Shown here: positions 8,497-17,138 of the stretch, in pieces
How the letters are laid out: every line of letters starts with the position of its first letter
How positions within the stretch are numbered: position 1 is the first letter of the stretch
Origin: Flavobacterium panacagri
GTDB taxonomy: Bacteria > Bacteroidota > Bacteroidia > Flavobacteriales > Flavobacteriaceae
DNA: 64,000 nt
NCBI RefSeq assembly: GCF_030378165.1
Contig: NZ_CP119766.1
Span: forward strand, 62,001-126,000
Reading direction: 5' to 3'
Made by a program: the position numbers and the translations under genes
The notes under the pieces: generated by a model
What the model saw: only the letters and a program-made list of their open reading frames with translations
Database searches by the model: none
What the model was told of the DNA's origin: nothing

Positions 8497-9582
8497 TTAA
8501 TTCAAAACTTCTATAGCCTTTTGAATAAGAGGGTCTACTTTGTTCTCAATATCTTGTTTAGAGTTTTTCATTTCGATTTTTACAGGGACTCCAACATCTT
8601 CCAATAATTTCTTATCGGTAGAATAATATCTTTGGTTGGAAAGCGTAAATAAAATGTTTTTTGAAAGTTTTCCATCAAACATATCAGACATCATTCCAGA
8701 AGTATTGGTTCCGATTGTAGTAACATTAGCCTGTTGATACAATGAAATAGTAAAATCTTCAGCCGAACTTGCCGTTTTATCATTGGTTAAAATAACGATT
8801 GGTTTTAAATATTGAACTTCGTTATTAGGTTCAATATAAATTGGCTTTTGGACAGAGAAGTTATTGTAATCTCCTTTTTCTTTTATCGATTTATAATGCG
8901 TAAGTCTCTTTTCTGACACAAATCTTTTGGCTAGAAGTTCTCCTGCATGACCACCTCCATTTGCTCTTAAATCAATAATAATCCCTTTTGTATCTGCGAA
9001 AGATTTTAAAATGCTGTCAAATAGAGTAAGCATTAAATTGATATCTTGTTTTTCTTTTTTATCATCAAAAAGACTTTCGAGAGTTCCAAAACATCTTGAT
9101 ATTCGAATAAATCCTAAATCTTTACTTTTACAACTATTGTACAAATAGACATTATTAAATAAAGGACCACTTCCTTCCATTTTCGAAAATCCGTCTTTTT
9201 CTAAAGTATTCAAACTGGTTTCCCATAATTGTTTTTGAATTCCTTTAAATTCTTCTAAAAAAGGAGACTGTTTTTTGTATTTATAAATTACTTCTTCGCC
9301 TTTTAAAATAGTAATGTGTCCATCTTGTAACGGAGACACCATTTCCTCCAATATTTTCAAGAGTTCTTTTTCTGTTGTCTCTTTAGTAACCTGAGGCCTG
9401 TATTTTTTATAACTTTCCTCCCAATCTACTTTTTTAAGATCAAAAAAAGCATAATTATTTTTAAAAGTAGTCCAGAAAGTTTCAAAATCCTGTTCAGGAC
9501 GACTGAGTTTTTTTGAGTTTTGGCTGTAAAAACTTAAAGAAAACAATAACATAACGATTAATAGAAAATAGATTTTTTTCAT
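8497..9582 (-). CDS. S41-family (C-terminal processing/tricorn-like) peptidase
   Basis: A 361-residue exported serine protease. A signal peptide covers about residues 1-20 (cleavage near SFYSQ). The segment 28-110 (FETFWTTFKNNYAFFDLKKVDWEESYKKYRPQV...LQDGHI) is the N-terminal helical domain of tricorn-type S41 enzymes. The catalytic domain (about 165-345) contains the strand GIIIDLRANGGG and the nucleophile motif NDKTASSAEDF near residue 270. No PDZ domain is obvious between the two, which separates it from classical CtpA. It lies downstream on the same strand of the DUF4252 and sigma-factor genes, but a terminator at 9650-9677 separates them. The substrate is unknown. Confidence 0.88.
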   Translation of the reverse strand: MKKIYFLLIVMLLFSLSFYSQNSKKLSRPEQDFETFWTTFKNNYAFFDLKKVDWEESYKKYRPQVTKETTEKELLKILEEMVSPLQDGHITILKGEEVIYKYKKQSPFLEEFKGIQKQLWETSLNTLEKDGFSKMEGSGPLFNNVYLYNSCKSKDLGFIRISRCFGTLESLFDDKKEKQDINLMLTLFDSILKSFADTKGIIIDLRANGGGHAGELLAKRFVSEKRLTHYKSIKEKGDYNNFSVQKPIYIEPNNEVQYLKPIVILTNDKTASSAEDFTISLYQQANVTTIGTNTSGMMSDMFDGKLSKNILFTLSNQRYYSTDKKLLEDVGVPVKIEMKNSKQDIENKVDPLIQKAIEVLN

Positions 9583-9649
9583 AAGAACAATATTGATTAT
9601 TTATTCATTTTCGATTGATTAATAACACCTTAAAGATATGATCAAAAAT

Positions 9650-9677
9650 AAGAAAAGCTCCGTAACTGGAGCTTTCT
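9650..9677 (-). terminator. terminator of the sigma/DUF4252 operon
   Basis: On the minus strand AAAGCTCCAGTTACGGAGCTTTT gives a short GC-rich stem followed by TCTTATTTTT, 25 bases past the last DUF4252 stop codon. Confidence 0.75.
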
Positions 9678-9701
9678 TAAGTTTAATAAAGTAAGATTTT
9701 T

Positions 9702-10241
9702 TTATTTTTTCAGCAATTGTTCTAATGGTTTTAACTGTTCCATATCTATTTTAGATTGCTGTAAAACAGACATTAGAGTCATGATATTATTTGGATTCAT
9801 ATTTTCGCCTAAAACCCTAACTACAGCAAATCCATTTTCTTTTCTGTTGGCAAAAATCACAAACTCTTTAATATTGTCATCACTTCCAACGTAACTTACA
9901 GAAGCACCATCTTTACCAGATCCAAACTTCATTAATTCTTGATATTTCGGGTCTTTTAGAATCGCTTTTACTTTGTTTCTTTCTGTTTCAAACAGTGATT
10001 GATTACTTTTATCTGCTTTAAAAGCTAGAATATTCATTTTATCAAAAGAATTTAAAGCTTCATTTTGTTCGGCAGATAGCTTTGCTTTATCAACATTTAA
10101 AATAGTCGGCGAAACATCTAAAGCGATAAAATCTTTTTTCTCCGAATTCTCTACAAAATATTTTTGAAGTGAAGGTTCAGAATTGCAACTTACTAAAGTC
10201 AGCAATAAGCATAGAATCGAGGTAAAAACAGTTGCTTTCAT
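9702..10241 (-). CDS. DUF4252-domain lipoprotein
   Basis: A 179-residue protein with a lipoprotein signal (residues 1-18, lipobox LVSC, lipidated Cys19). The mature part matches DUF4252 in layout: an opening helix, KYQELMKFGSGKDGASVSYVGSDDNIKEFVIFAN in the middle and a conserved ending (FAVVRVLGENMNPNNIMTLMSVL). DUF4252 proteins are common in Bacteroidota and often lie beside ECF sigma factors, as here, but their function is undefined. It follows its paralogue by one base and is the last gene of the sigma operon, so the two are probably co-translated. Confidence 0.85.
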   Translation of the reverse strand: MKATVFTSILCLLLTLVSCNSEPSLQKYFVENSEKKDFIALDVSPTILNVDKAKLSAEQNEALNSFDKMNILAFKADKSNQSLFETERNKVKAILKDPKYQELMKFGSGKDGASVSYVGSDDNIKEFVIFANRKENGFAVVRVLGENMNPNNIMTLMSVLQQSKIDMEQLKPLEQLLKK

Positions 10242-10242
10242 G

Positions 10243-10770
10243 TTATTTTTTGTTTTTAGAAGCTTTCTTTAAGTCCGTACCGCCAGGAAGCTGCATTTTA
10301 TCTGTTAATACTGAAATCTCGTTCAAGTCAAAATTACCTGTAAGAGATAATAAAACAGTTTCGTCATTTTTTGCACCGTCAACAAACATTAATAATTCTT
10401 TAATTTGTGTATCGGTTGCGCCAGATTTTACCATTATTTTGACATTTTTACCACTGTCGTTTACTCTCATTAATTCTTCAAGACCAGCAGTTTTAATGTA
10501 TTTATCGGCAGAAGCTTTCATGTCTGCTTCAATTTTTGGATTTTTAGTAGTAAATACTTTTAAGTAGTCCAGTTTTTTAATAAGTGAAATATACTGCTGT
10601 GTTTCCTTGTCAGAAGCATCAACTTTTACTTTACTCATTAAATCGAACATTTTTTTGTTTACAATTACAGAAGTTACATCGTCTTGACCATCAAATTTGT
10701 CAAAAGCACCTTGTGCATAAAAAACGCTTGTTACGAATGTGAATACTAATGTTATAATGAAATTTCTCAT
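10243..10770 (-). CDS. DUF4252-domain exported protein
   Basis: A 175-residue paralogue of the next gene. It has a cleavable signal peptide (about 1-19, ending VFYAQG) rather than a lipobox, so it is probably periplasmic. The DUF4252 features are GLEELMRVNDSGKNVKIMVKSGATDTQIKELLMFVDG and VLLSLTGNFDLNEISVLTDKMQLPGGTDLKKASKNKK. It lies 16 bases after the putative anti-sigma gene and one base before the lipoprotein paralogue. The pairing of a soluble and a lipidated DUF4252 suggests that the two act together in the envelope, perhaps as effectors of the sigma regulon. That role is inference. Confidence 0.85.
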   Translation of the reverse strand: MRNFIITLVFTFVTSVFYAQGAFDKFDGQDDVTSVIVNKKMFDLMSKVKVDASDKETQQYISLIKKLDYLKVFTTKNPKIEADMKASADKYIKTAGLEELMRVNDSGKNVKIMVKSGATDTQIKELLMFVDGAKNDETVLLSLTGNFDLNEISVLTDKMQLPGGTDLKKASKNKK

Positions 10771-10786
10771 GATTATTTTTGTTTAA

Positions 10787-11257
10787 TTACTGTTTAAAAA
10801 TTTTGTTTTTTGATTGTTCATATTCGTTAATGTACTGTACACTTTCAATACCTACATTAACATTGTTTGATAATAAAGCCAAAGCCTTTTGAGTTGCTTT
10901 TAGGGCTTCTTCGGGATCATCGTAGGTTCCTAATTCTGTTTGCGAAGCTACTGCAGTAGTATCATTTTTTTCGTTCACAAAAAAGTAGGTTCCAATTCCC
11001 AGCAAAACAACAGCTGAAGCTGCAATCGATAACCACGCCACATTTCGTTTTTTGTCCCGAGGCTTCGGGAGTGGAATCTCATACGTCGATTTCTGTTCTT
11101 TTGCTTGAGAGAAATATCCAAACATTGGTTTGTACTGCTCCAAATGCTGCGCAACATTTGATGAAGAAAAGTATTCTTTTAATTGATTTTCTTCAGCAAT
11201 AGAAGTTTCTCCCTGAAAGTATTTTTCTAATATATCTTCTATTTTATTTAGTTCCAT
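10787..11257 (-). CDS. putative anti-sigma factor, single-pass membrane protein
   Basis: A 156-residue protein. The first ~70 residues (MELNKIEDILEKYFQGETSIAEENQLKEYFSSS) resemble the cytoplasmic zinc-finger-less N-terminal helix bundle of Bacteroidota anti-sigma proteins, one membrane helix follows (WLSIAASAVVLLGIGTYFFV, about 75-94), and the remainder is periplasmic (EALKATQKALALLSNNVNVG). It overlaps the ECF sigma gene upstream by 14 bases, the usual arrangement for translational coupling with a cognate sigma factor. The anti-sigma role is inferred from context and topology. No catalytic motif is visible. Confidence 0.7.
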   Translation of the reverse strand: MELNKIEDILEKYFQGETSIAEENQLKEYFSSSNVAQHLEQYKPMFGYFSQAKEQKSTYEIPLPKPRDKKRNVAWLSIAASAVVLLGIGTYFFVNEKNDTTAVASQTELGTYDDPEEALKATQKALALLSNNVNVGIESVQYINEYEQSKNKIFKQ

Positions 11258-11753
11258 AAAGGTGTGTATTAATCATTGATTCTCTAATTTTTTTTCTTGC
11301 TCTTGAAAGCGCCACTCGTATAGCCGTTTCGTTCATATTGACGATTTTAGCTATTTCATCAAATTCATATTGTTCAACATCCCGAAGCTGAATTAACAAT
11401 TGTAATTGTTCCGGCATTTGGTTTATTATTTTTTCAACCCATTCTAAACTGTCTTCATCTTCAATTTTTTTATCTAATCTGGGCTCTCTGTCTGTAAAAT
11501 TATTATGAACGATCTGGAGATTACTGGCTCTTTTAGATTTTAATTGATCCAGACAATAATTTTTAGTCATTGTCATGGCCATGGCTTCAACACTATTGTA
11601 ACTTTCCAGACTTTCTTTTTTGTTCCATAATTTTACCATTACCTCCTGAGTTGCATCTTCAGCTTCCTCGGTGCTTGTAAGCAATCTTTTTGCCAGACGA
11701 AAAACTTTGTCTTTAAAAGGATTTATCAATTCTATAAATACAACTTGGTTCAT
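11244..11753 (-). CDS. ECF-type RNA polymerase sigma factor
   Basis: A 169-residue sigma-70 family protein with region 2 (about 9-75: FKDKVFRLAKRLLTSTEEAEDATQEVMVKLW) and region 4 (about 110-160: MPEQLQLLIQLRDVEQYEFDEIAKIVNMNETAIRVALSRARKKIRE), and no region 1 or 3, the ECF layout. It redirects RNA polymerase to a small regulon. It heads a minus-strand operon with a putative anti-sigma factor (14-base overlap) and two DUF4252 proteins, so it probably controls this operon itself. The signal is unknown. Confidence 0.92.
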   Translation of the reverse strand: MNQVVFIELINPFKDKVFRLAKRLLTSTEEAEDATQEVMVKLWNKKESLESYNSVEAMAMTMTKNYCLDQLKSKRASNLQIVHNNFTDREPRLDKKIEDEDSLEWVEKIINQMPEQLQLLIQLRDVEQYEFDEIAKIVNMNETAIRVALSRARKKIRESMINTHLYGTK

Positions 11754-11918
11754 TAATCTGATGGTTAATCGTTAGCTTATATAGTCAAGACGAGGCACAA
11801 TTATATTTGTTACAACAAAAAAATATTTTTTTTTTACGTAAAAAAATACTGCTTTTTAACGAAGCTAAAACTAAAGATACTACTTTTACGTTTATTCTAT
11901 TATAGAAACTTAAACGAT

Positions 11919-13364
11919 ATGAAAACACCTTTAAAAAGTATTCTTTTTCTTTTTTTGCTAGTTTTTTCTTTGCAATCCTGTGAAGATAATGATGATGTTG
12001 CGGCTCCGGCAGACGTACAGGTTAATAGTTTTATCTGGAGAGGTTTAAATGAAGTTTATCTATGGCAGGCTGATGTACCTAATCTAGCAGATGGACGTAA
12101 TCTTAAATCTGATTTCAATTCTTTTTTAAGAGGATATTCTAAACCAGAAGATTTGTTTGAAGATTTATTATATAAACCAGAAAGTAAATATCCAAATGGT
12201 GATGCTGTCGATCGTTTTAGCTGGATTGTTAACGATTATACTGTTTTAGAGCAAGAATTAAGCGGTATTACAAAAAATAATGGAGTTGATTTTAGATTAA
12301 GCCTTATTGCTTCAGGTTCAAATGATGTCTTTGGTTACGTTCGTTATATTATACCAAATTCTGATGCTTCAACAAAAGCCATTAAACGTGGTGATATATT
12401 TACAAGTGTAAACGGTACGAAACTGACAGTGTCTAATTATCAGGCATTACTATTAAATCAGGATAGTTATACTCTGAACTTGGCAGATTATAATGGAAGT
12501 ACTTTTGTTTTAAACGGAAAATCAGTGTCTTTAACTAAAACAGTTTTAGAAGAGAATCCAATTTTTATTAATAAAGTAATTCCTTCCGGAAGTCATAAAA
12601 TTGGTTATTTGATGTATAATGGTTTTTATGATGAGTATGATGATAAATTAAACCAGGCTTTTGGCGAATTAAAAGCACAAGGCGCTACCGATTTAGTTTT
12701 AGATCTTCGTTATAATGGAGGCGGCGCTATTTCATCAGCTGCTAAATTAGCGAGTATGATTACAGGGCAGTTTGATACTCAGATTTTTTCGAAAATGACG
12801 TTTAATGCCAAACAAATGCAAGGTTTGTCTGATGCTGATCTAGAAAGTTTAAACGTAAGATTTGTTAAAAATTTAAACAGTTTAAACATGAGTACTGTTT
12901 ATATCATAACCACTGCAAGTACAGCCTCTGCCAGCGAATTAATCATTAACGGACTGAAACCTTATATCAATGTAGTGCAAATTGGAGAAACGACCACGGG
13001 TAAAAACGTAGGTTCGTTTACGGTTTATGATTCAGAAACTCTGACTACAAAAAAAGGGATAAACCCAAATCACAAATATGCCATGCAACCTTTGGTTTTA
13101 AAAATTACAAATTCTGTTAATTTTGGTGATTATACACAAGGTTTGCAACCAACATATCAGCAATCCGAAAAAATATCGACTTATGGAATTTTAGGAGATG
13201 CATCTGAGCCATTATTAAGTCTTGCTATTTCAAAAATTACAGGAGCAACGGCTAAGAATATTCCTCTTGATTCAGAACCTGATCGTCCATACCTAACAGA
13301 TTCTAAAATTATTAATGGATTGAAACATGGTATGTATCTTAAAACTGCACCAAAAGTGTTTTAA
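11919..13364 (+). CDS. S41-family peptidase, PDZ-containing lipoprotein
   Basis: A 481-residue C-terminal-processing-type serine peptidase. The lipobox SLQSC gives lipidated Cys21, followed by acidic residues (EDNDD) resembling the Bacteroidota lipoprotein export signal, so it may face outward. After an N-terminal helical region (about 35-105), a PDZ domain covers about 110-195 (YVRYIIPNSDASTKAIKRGDIFTSVNGTKL). The S41 domain (about 220-400) has LVLDLRYNGGG and the nucleophile motif TASTASASELIING near residue 337, then IGETTTGKNVG. It diverges from the ECF sigma gene, so the two may share regulation. A terminator follows. Confidence 0.92.
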   Translation: MKTPLKSILFLFLLVFSLQSCEDNDDVAAPADVQVNSFIWRGLNEVYLWQADVPNLADGRNLKSDFNSFLRGYSKPEDLFEDLLYKPESKYPNGDAVDRFSWIVNDYTVLEQELSGITKNNGVDFRLSLIASGSNDVFGYVRYIIPNSDASTKAIKRGDIFTSVNGTKLTVSNYQALLLNQDSYTLNLADYNGSTFVLNGKSVSLTKTVLEENPIFINKVIPSGSHKIGYLMYNGFYDEYDDKLNQAFGELKAQGATDLVLDLRYNGGGAISSAAKLASMITGQFDTQIFSKMTFNAKQMQGLSDADLESLNVRFVKNLNSLNMSTVYIITTASTASASELIINGLKPYINVVQIGETTTGKNVGSFTVYDSETLTTKKGINPNHKYAMQPLVLKITNSVNFGDYTQGLQPTYQQSEKISTYGILGDASEPLLSLAISKITGATAKNIPLDSEPDRPYLTDSKIINGLKHGMYLKTAPKVF

Positions 13365-13380
13365 TAAATTCTAAATACAA

Positions 13381-13411
13381 AAAAAGGCTTTCAGAAATGA
13401 AAGCCTTTTTT
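13381..13411. terminator. bidirectional terminator between the S41 and YncE-like genes
   Basis: AAAAAGGCTTTCAGAAATGAAAGCCTTTTT is a perfect hairpin with A and T runs on its two sides, lying between two convergent genes. Confidence 0.88.
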
Positions 13412-13433
13412 AATCCAAAAATATAATCTAATT

Positions 13434-14465
13434 CTAATTATTAGAGTAGAAACCGTTTGGTCCTAGACCAGCAGTTACTGTTTTTAACACTGCACCCGTT
13501 GAAGAATATACCGTAACAGTTCCGTCTGCAGTAAATCCGTTAGCAGCTCCTGAATAAATTTTTCCATCAATAACACCAAAACCATAAAAAGTTGACCAGT
13601 CGTTGTCTGCTACAGAAAACAAAGCTTTGTCTGAAAAAGCCGTAGCAGATAAATTCATTGCATAAACTCCTAAACCTTGAGTATAATAGATTTTGTCTCC
13701 ATCAATATCCATATTCAAAGCTCCTTTTATAGTAGTCGATTCTATAGATGTTGCAGTATCAGTAGAAGTATTGATTTTAAATAATTTACTTTTTGTACTA
13801 TTTCCAGCTAATACATAAACAGTTCCATTATTTGCTTCAATAGAATTAATTCCATTTTCAAGAGTAAGAGTTGTAGTTACCGCATTAGTAGACGGATTGA
13901 TAACTGTTACTTCACTTCCGCTTCCATAAGCAGCGTTTGTCACATATAATTTTCCGTTTGCAGTTACAATTTTTTCAGAAGTTTTGCCAATTGAAATTGA
14001 ATTTAAGTATGCATAAGTTTTAGCATCATAAACAGTTACCGCTTTAGAAATTGCATTCGTTACATACAATTTGTCATTTAAAACAACACTGTAACGCGGA
14101 TTTTCAAGTTTTTCAGTAATTGTTCCAAGACTTTTAAGCGTGTAACGGTTCACTACCTCTACTTCATTAGAATTGTTTACCACAATAAAGGCTTTGTCAT
14201 TGCTAAAGCTTAGAGATTGTGCTACATCCCCCAAAACAGCAGTTGGATTAACTACTTTAAAAATATCATTTTGAAAAGTAGCTAAGTCATTTGAAAGGTA
14301 AGACACAGAAGCATTGACATCCTTAAAGTTTCCTTCATTCAAAATAAGTACGCCGTTGTCATATGCCCCTAACGGAACATCATTATTATCATCATTATCA
14401 CTGCTACAAGATGCAAACAGAAAAGCAGATGCTATAATTCCTAAATAAAGATTTTTTAGTTTCAT
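13434..14465 (-). CDS. YncE/DUF5074-family beta-propeller lipoprotein
   Basis: A 343-residue surface lipoprotein. Signal peptide 1-19 with lipobox FASC and Cys20, followed by SSDNDDNND, which matches the acidic export tag for outward-facing lipoproteins in Flavobacterium. The rest is built of repeated blades such as KLYVTNAISKAVTVYDAKTYAYLNSISIGK and KLYVTNAAYGSGSEVTVINPSTNAVTTTLTL, a seven-bladed propeller of the YncE type. It starts 4 bases after the TonB receptor gene and shares its riboswitch-controlled transcript, so it is probably an accessory to cobalamin uptake at the cell surface. A direct role in binding B12 is not shown by the sequence. Confidence 0.85.
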   Translation of the reverse strand: MKLKNLYLGIIASAFLFASCSSDNDDNNDVPLGAYDNGVLILNEGNFKDVNASVSYLSNDLATFQNDIFKVVNPTAVLGDVAQSLSFSNDKAFIVVNNSNEVEVVNRYTLKSLGTITEKLENPRYSVVLNDKLYVTNAISKAVTVYDAKTYAYLNSISIGKTSEKIVTANGKLYVTNAAYGSGSEVTVINPSTNAVTTTLTLENGINSIEANNGTVYVLAGNSTKSKLFKINTSTDTATSIESTTIKGALNMDIDGDKIYYTQGLGVYAMNLSATAFSDKALFSVADNDWSTFYGFGVIDGKIYSGAANGFTADGTVTVYSSTGAVLKTVTAGLGPNGFYSNN

Positions 14466-14469
14466 GTTA

Positions 14470-16305
14470 TTAATAATTAAGGTTTAAATAAATGGTTAAA
14501 TTTCGTCCTGGCATAAAGCGATTAGGAAGCGCTTCATACTTTTCATTCCAAAGATTAGCGGCTTTGACTCCCAGTTTGAAAATATTTTTTTTACTAAAAT
14601 TATAATCAACTCCTATGTTAGAAACATTGTAAGCGTCAAGTATATATTTTGGATTATTGTCTGATGTTGTAAAAACTTCTCCCGTAAACATAATTTGATA
14701 ATAGGCTGAAAGTTTTTTGTAGTAATAAGATGCTGCACCTGTCATTTTATGGTAGGGAACATAAAAAAGCTGCTTGTCTGTTTTATCGTTTAATGAAACG
14801 GTATAAGCATAAGTTCCATTAAAATCAAATGTATGTTTGTTGAAGCTTTTTCTCCATCCCAAAAGTGCTTCGGCACCATAGATAGTGACTCTATCTGTGT
14901 TTTCTGGGATCCAATTTCCTGAACTATTGGGCAGCCATCGAATCATATCCTTAATTTTCATTCCGTAAGCTGTAACCGTCAGCCGAAGATCTTTGTATTT
15001 AAATTCATTTCCTATTTCTGCCTGAAAAGAACTTTCTGGTTTTAAATCAGGATTACCGCTTCCTTCCCAATACAAATCATTAAATGTTGGAATTCTGAAG
15101 TTTCTAGAAAAATTAAACTTAAGCTTATAGAAATCTGAGAAATTATATCGAGAACCAACCGAAAAAAGGACAGGACTTTTGTAAGCATCTGAAACCTCTT
15201 TTCGAGCGCTCATTTCATAATTCCATTTATCTGTCAGTGTATGTTTCCATAACAAGCTAGCACCTGCAATTTCGCGTATGCTTTGGCCAATTCCAGATCC
15301 ATTTCCATCATTTCTGGTGTAATCTAAAATGGTGCTTATTTTCATTTTAGCAGATATTGTGTAATCTAGATCATACTTTCCTATAAAGCTTTTTACACCT
15401 CCAGAAGTATGTACGTCTCTATTAATATCTTCAAAATAATTATAATGTTCACTAATATAAGCAAGCTTTAAATTAGAGTCAAATTTGGTAAAGGAACTGC
15501 TCCAAGTCAATAAATTTCGAGTATTATAATCTTGGTATTTGGTTTTGGTTTCATTTGGTGAAGTGAGCGAAAAATGCCTTTCGCCATCAAATATTTCGCT
15601 GTAAAATTTGATACTGTTTTTATCATTTATTTTGTAACCTATTGCAGCATCAAGAGTGTTATTGTAGTATTGACCATTTTTATTCCATACTTCTTGCCCC
15701 ACAAATTTAAAATCGTTGTCAGAGCTGTTTCTGGTAAAACTTGCATCAAAACTCCATTTTTTAGTTCCCGCTGTAATACCGTAAACAGCACTTAAAGTAT
15801 TAAACTCTCCATAATAGATTTGGAAATCATTTTTGAATGTATCTGTAAATTTCAGATCATTATTTAAATGAATTGTTCCTCCAATGGCACCGCTTCCATA
15901 CACAACACTTCCTCCGCCGGCTTTTACATCTATTGAATTAAAGCCACGTGTCGAAATGGTATTGAAATCTGCTTGTCCTAATAATTGAGAGTTTACATTT
16001 ATACCGTTCCAAACCACTACAGTTTGCTGCGAAGTTGTTCCTCTGAAAGAAGGAGCAGAAGTCATTCCTAATCCATTTTCTTTAAAATATAATACAGTAT
16101 TGTAATTTAAAAGTGAAGTTAATGAAGATTGGTTTTTGCTTATGATAGAATCATTCAAACGTTGAATCGACTGTGTATTCGAGAAATTTTTAAGATTTGA
16201 ATCGGAAACGACAACTTCTTTCAATTTGTTAATAGAATCGTTCTGCGCCAAAGTAATCTGGCACAACAATAGAAAACAAAAAACAAACCTTAATTTTATA
16301 GTCAT
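14470..16305 (-). CDS. btuB: TonB-dependent outer membrane receptor, probable cobalamin transporter
   Basis: A 611-residue outer membrane protein. Signal peptide about 1-20 (ending ITLAQ), plug domain about 40-150 (SLTSLLNYNTVLYFKENGLGMTSAPSFRGTTSQQTVVVWNGINVNSQLLGQ, then IDVKAGGGSVVYGSGAIGGTIHL), then a 22-strand barrel ending in the aromatic YLNLNY. It lacks the N-terminal carboxypeptidase-like domain of SusC-type receptors and has BtuB size. A cobalamin riboswitch lies directly upstream, and the neighbours are B12 uptake and salvage genes, which makes B12 or cobinamide the likely cargo. It is translated just ahead of the YncE-like lipoprotein. Naming it BtuB rests mainly on this context. 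Confidence 0.9.
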   Translation of the reverse strand: MTIKLRFVFCFLLLCQITLAQNDSINKLKEVVVSDSNLKNFSNTQSIQRLNDSIISKNQSSLTSLLNYNTVLYFKENGLGMTSAPSFRGTTSQQTVVVWNGINVNSQLLGQADFNTISTRGFNSIDVKAGGGSVVYGSGAIGGTIHLNNDLKFTDTFKNDFQIYYGEFNTLSAVYGITAGTKKWSFDASFTRNSSDNDFKFVGQEVWNKNGQYYNNTLDAAIGYKINDKNSIKFYSEIFDGERHFSLTSPNETKTKYQDYNTRNLLTWSSSFTKFDSNLKLAYISEHYNYFEDINRDVHTSGGVKSFIGKYDLDYTISAKMKISTILDYTRNDGNGSGIGQSIREIAGASLLWKHTLTDKWNYEMSARKEVSDAYKSPVLFSVGSRYNFSDFYKLKFNFSRNFRIPTFNDLYWEGSGNPDLKPESSFQAEIGNEFKYKDLRLTVTAYGMKIKDMIRWLPNSSGNWIPENTDRVTIYGAEALLGWRKSFNKHTFDFNGTYAYTVSLNDKTDKQLFYVPYHKMTGAASYYYKKLSAYYQIMFTGEVFTTSDNNPKYILDAYNVSNIGVDYNFSKKNIFKLGVKAANLWNEKYEALPNRFMPGRNLTIYLNLNY

Positions 16306-16344
16306 AATTTCTTCACTCTTTTTCCCGAGAGCTCGATAATTTGT

Positions 16345-16525
16345 TATAAAGGCAGGTCTCCTGGCTTGCGTCTTGTTGTTTTCCTTCCCATCACGCAGGG
16401 CGTGACAGTGGCTTTGCAGTTTACAACAAGCGTTCGTTTAAGAACTTAGCTTACAGTTGCGGGTACAGCTCAAGATTTTACTTGATTCCCTTTTAATGTG
16501 TTCATCAAAACACAACCTTATTTTG
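16345..16525 (-). promoter_or_regulatory. cobalamin (adenosylcobalamin-type) riboswitch
   Basis: Read on the minus strand, the leader contains AAAAGGGAATCAAG, then TGTACCCGCAACTGTAAGC, the invariant B12 box GCCACTG (reverse complement of 16406-16412), CACGCCCTGCGTGATGGGAAGG and a terminal CCAGGAGACCTGCC arm. These are the conserved core elements of the cobalamin riboswitch in their usual order. It sits between the cobC-like gene and the btuB-like receptor, so it controls receptor and YncE-like lipoprotein but not the salvage genes upstream. No U-tailed terminator follows, so control is probably at translation initiation. The exact ends are approximate. Confidence 0.96.
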
Positions 16526-16528
16526 CCG

Positions 16529-16561
16529 CAAAGATAAAGTTAAAAATACGGATTATTCAAA
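16529..16561 (-). promoter_or_regulatory. promoter of the riboswitch-btuB transcript
   Basis: On the minus strand TTTG (16561-16558) and TATCTTTG (16536-16529) are spaced by 21 bases, close to the Bacteroidota consensus. The expected start near 16524 coincides with the 5' edge of the riboswitch. Confidence 0.6.
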
Positions 16562-16604
16562 TTTGTTTCACTAATAAGCCTTAAAAGTGAAACAAATAAG
16601 GAAT

Positions 16605-17138
16605 TTATAATTCGATTCTTATAACTTGTCCAAAATCTACTTTATTCTGAAATGCTTCCTTTAAAGGTAATGAAGTTTGATGACATAATATGCTTCGAAT
16701 GATTCCTGCGTGTGCCACAATGACTATCGGTTGTTTTATTTTAGAAATTTTTTCAGATAAAAAATCACCGACTCTTTCGTGTAATTCCGTGAAAGATTCG
16801 CCATTTGTAGCTTTAAGATTGACAAAATCTTCCATCCACGGATTGAGTTCTTCGGGCGGAATTTCATTCCAGTTTTTTAGCTCCCAGTCGCCAAAATTCA
16901 TTTCCATCAAACGTTTGTCTTCCTGATAAGAAATTACCTTTATATTTTCTTGAATATGTTTAGCTAAAATCACACAGCGTTTTAATGGACTAGAAAAAAT
17001 GAAGGCTTCAGAAGGCAATTCAGAAATAATCTTACTGAAAACTTCATCAAAAGGTTTCGCAATAGCAACATCCGATTGTCCGTAGCAGATTCCTTTTTCG
17101 CAAATGGTTTCAGTATGGCGGACTAGATAAATTTCCAT
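16605..17138 (-). CDS. cobC: histidine phosphatase, probable alpha-ribazole phosphatase (CobC-like)
   Basis: A 177-residue cytoplasmic phosphatase of the phosphoglycerate mutase superfamily. The catalytic histidine lies in EIYLVRHTET (His8, the RHG-type motif), with SSPLKRC near 50, the acid residue in MEMNFGDWE near 82 and the second histidine in IVVAHAGIIRSIL near 143. In cobalamin assembly CobC removes the 5'-phosphate from alpha-ribazole phosphate or from adenosylcobalamin phosphate. It overlaps cobS by 16 bases, which strongly supports this role over a general phosphatase. Confidence 0.88.
   Translation of the reverse strand: MEIYLVRHTETICEKGICYGQSDVAIAKPFDEVFSKIISELPSEAFIFSSPLKRCVILAKHIQENIKVISYQEDKRLMEMNFGDWELKNWNEIPPEELNPWMEDFVNLKATNGESFTELHERVGDFLSEKISKIKQPIVIVAHAGIIRSILCHQTSLPLKEAFQNKVDFGQVIRIEL

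Noticed and set aside
10232..10567. 111-residue antisense ORF over the DUF4252 gene
   Set aside because: The minus strand encodes a clear DUF4252 protein with signal peptide. The plus ORF is a by-product of its codon bias.
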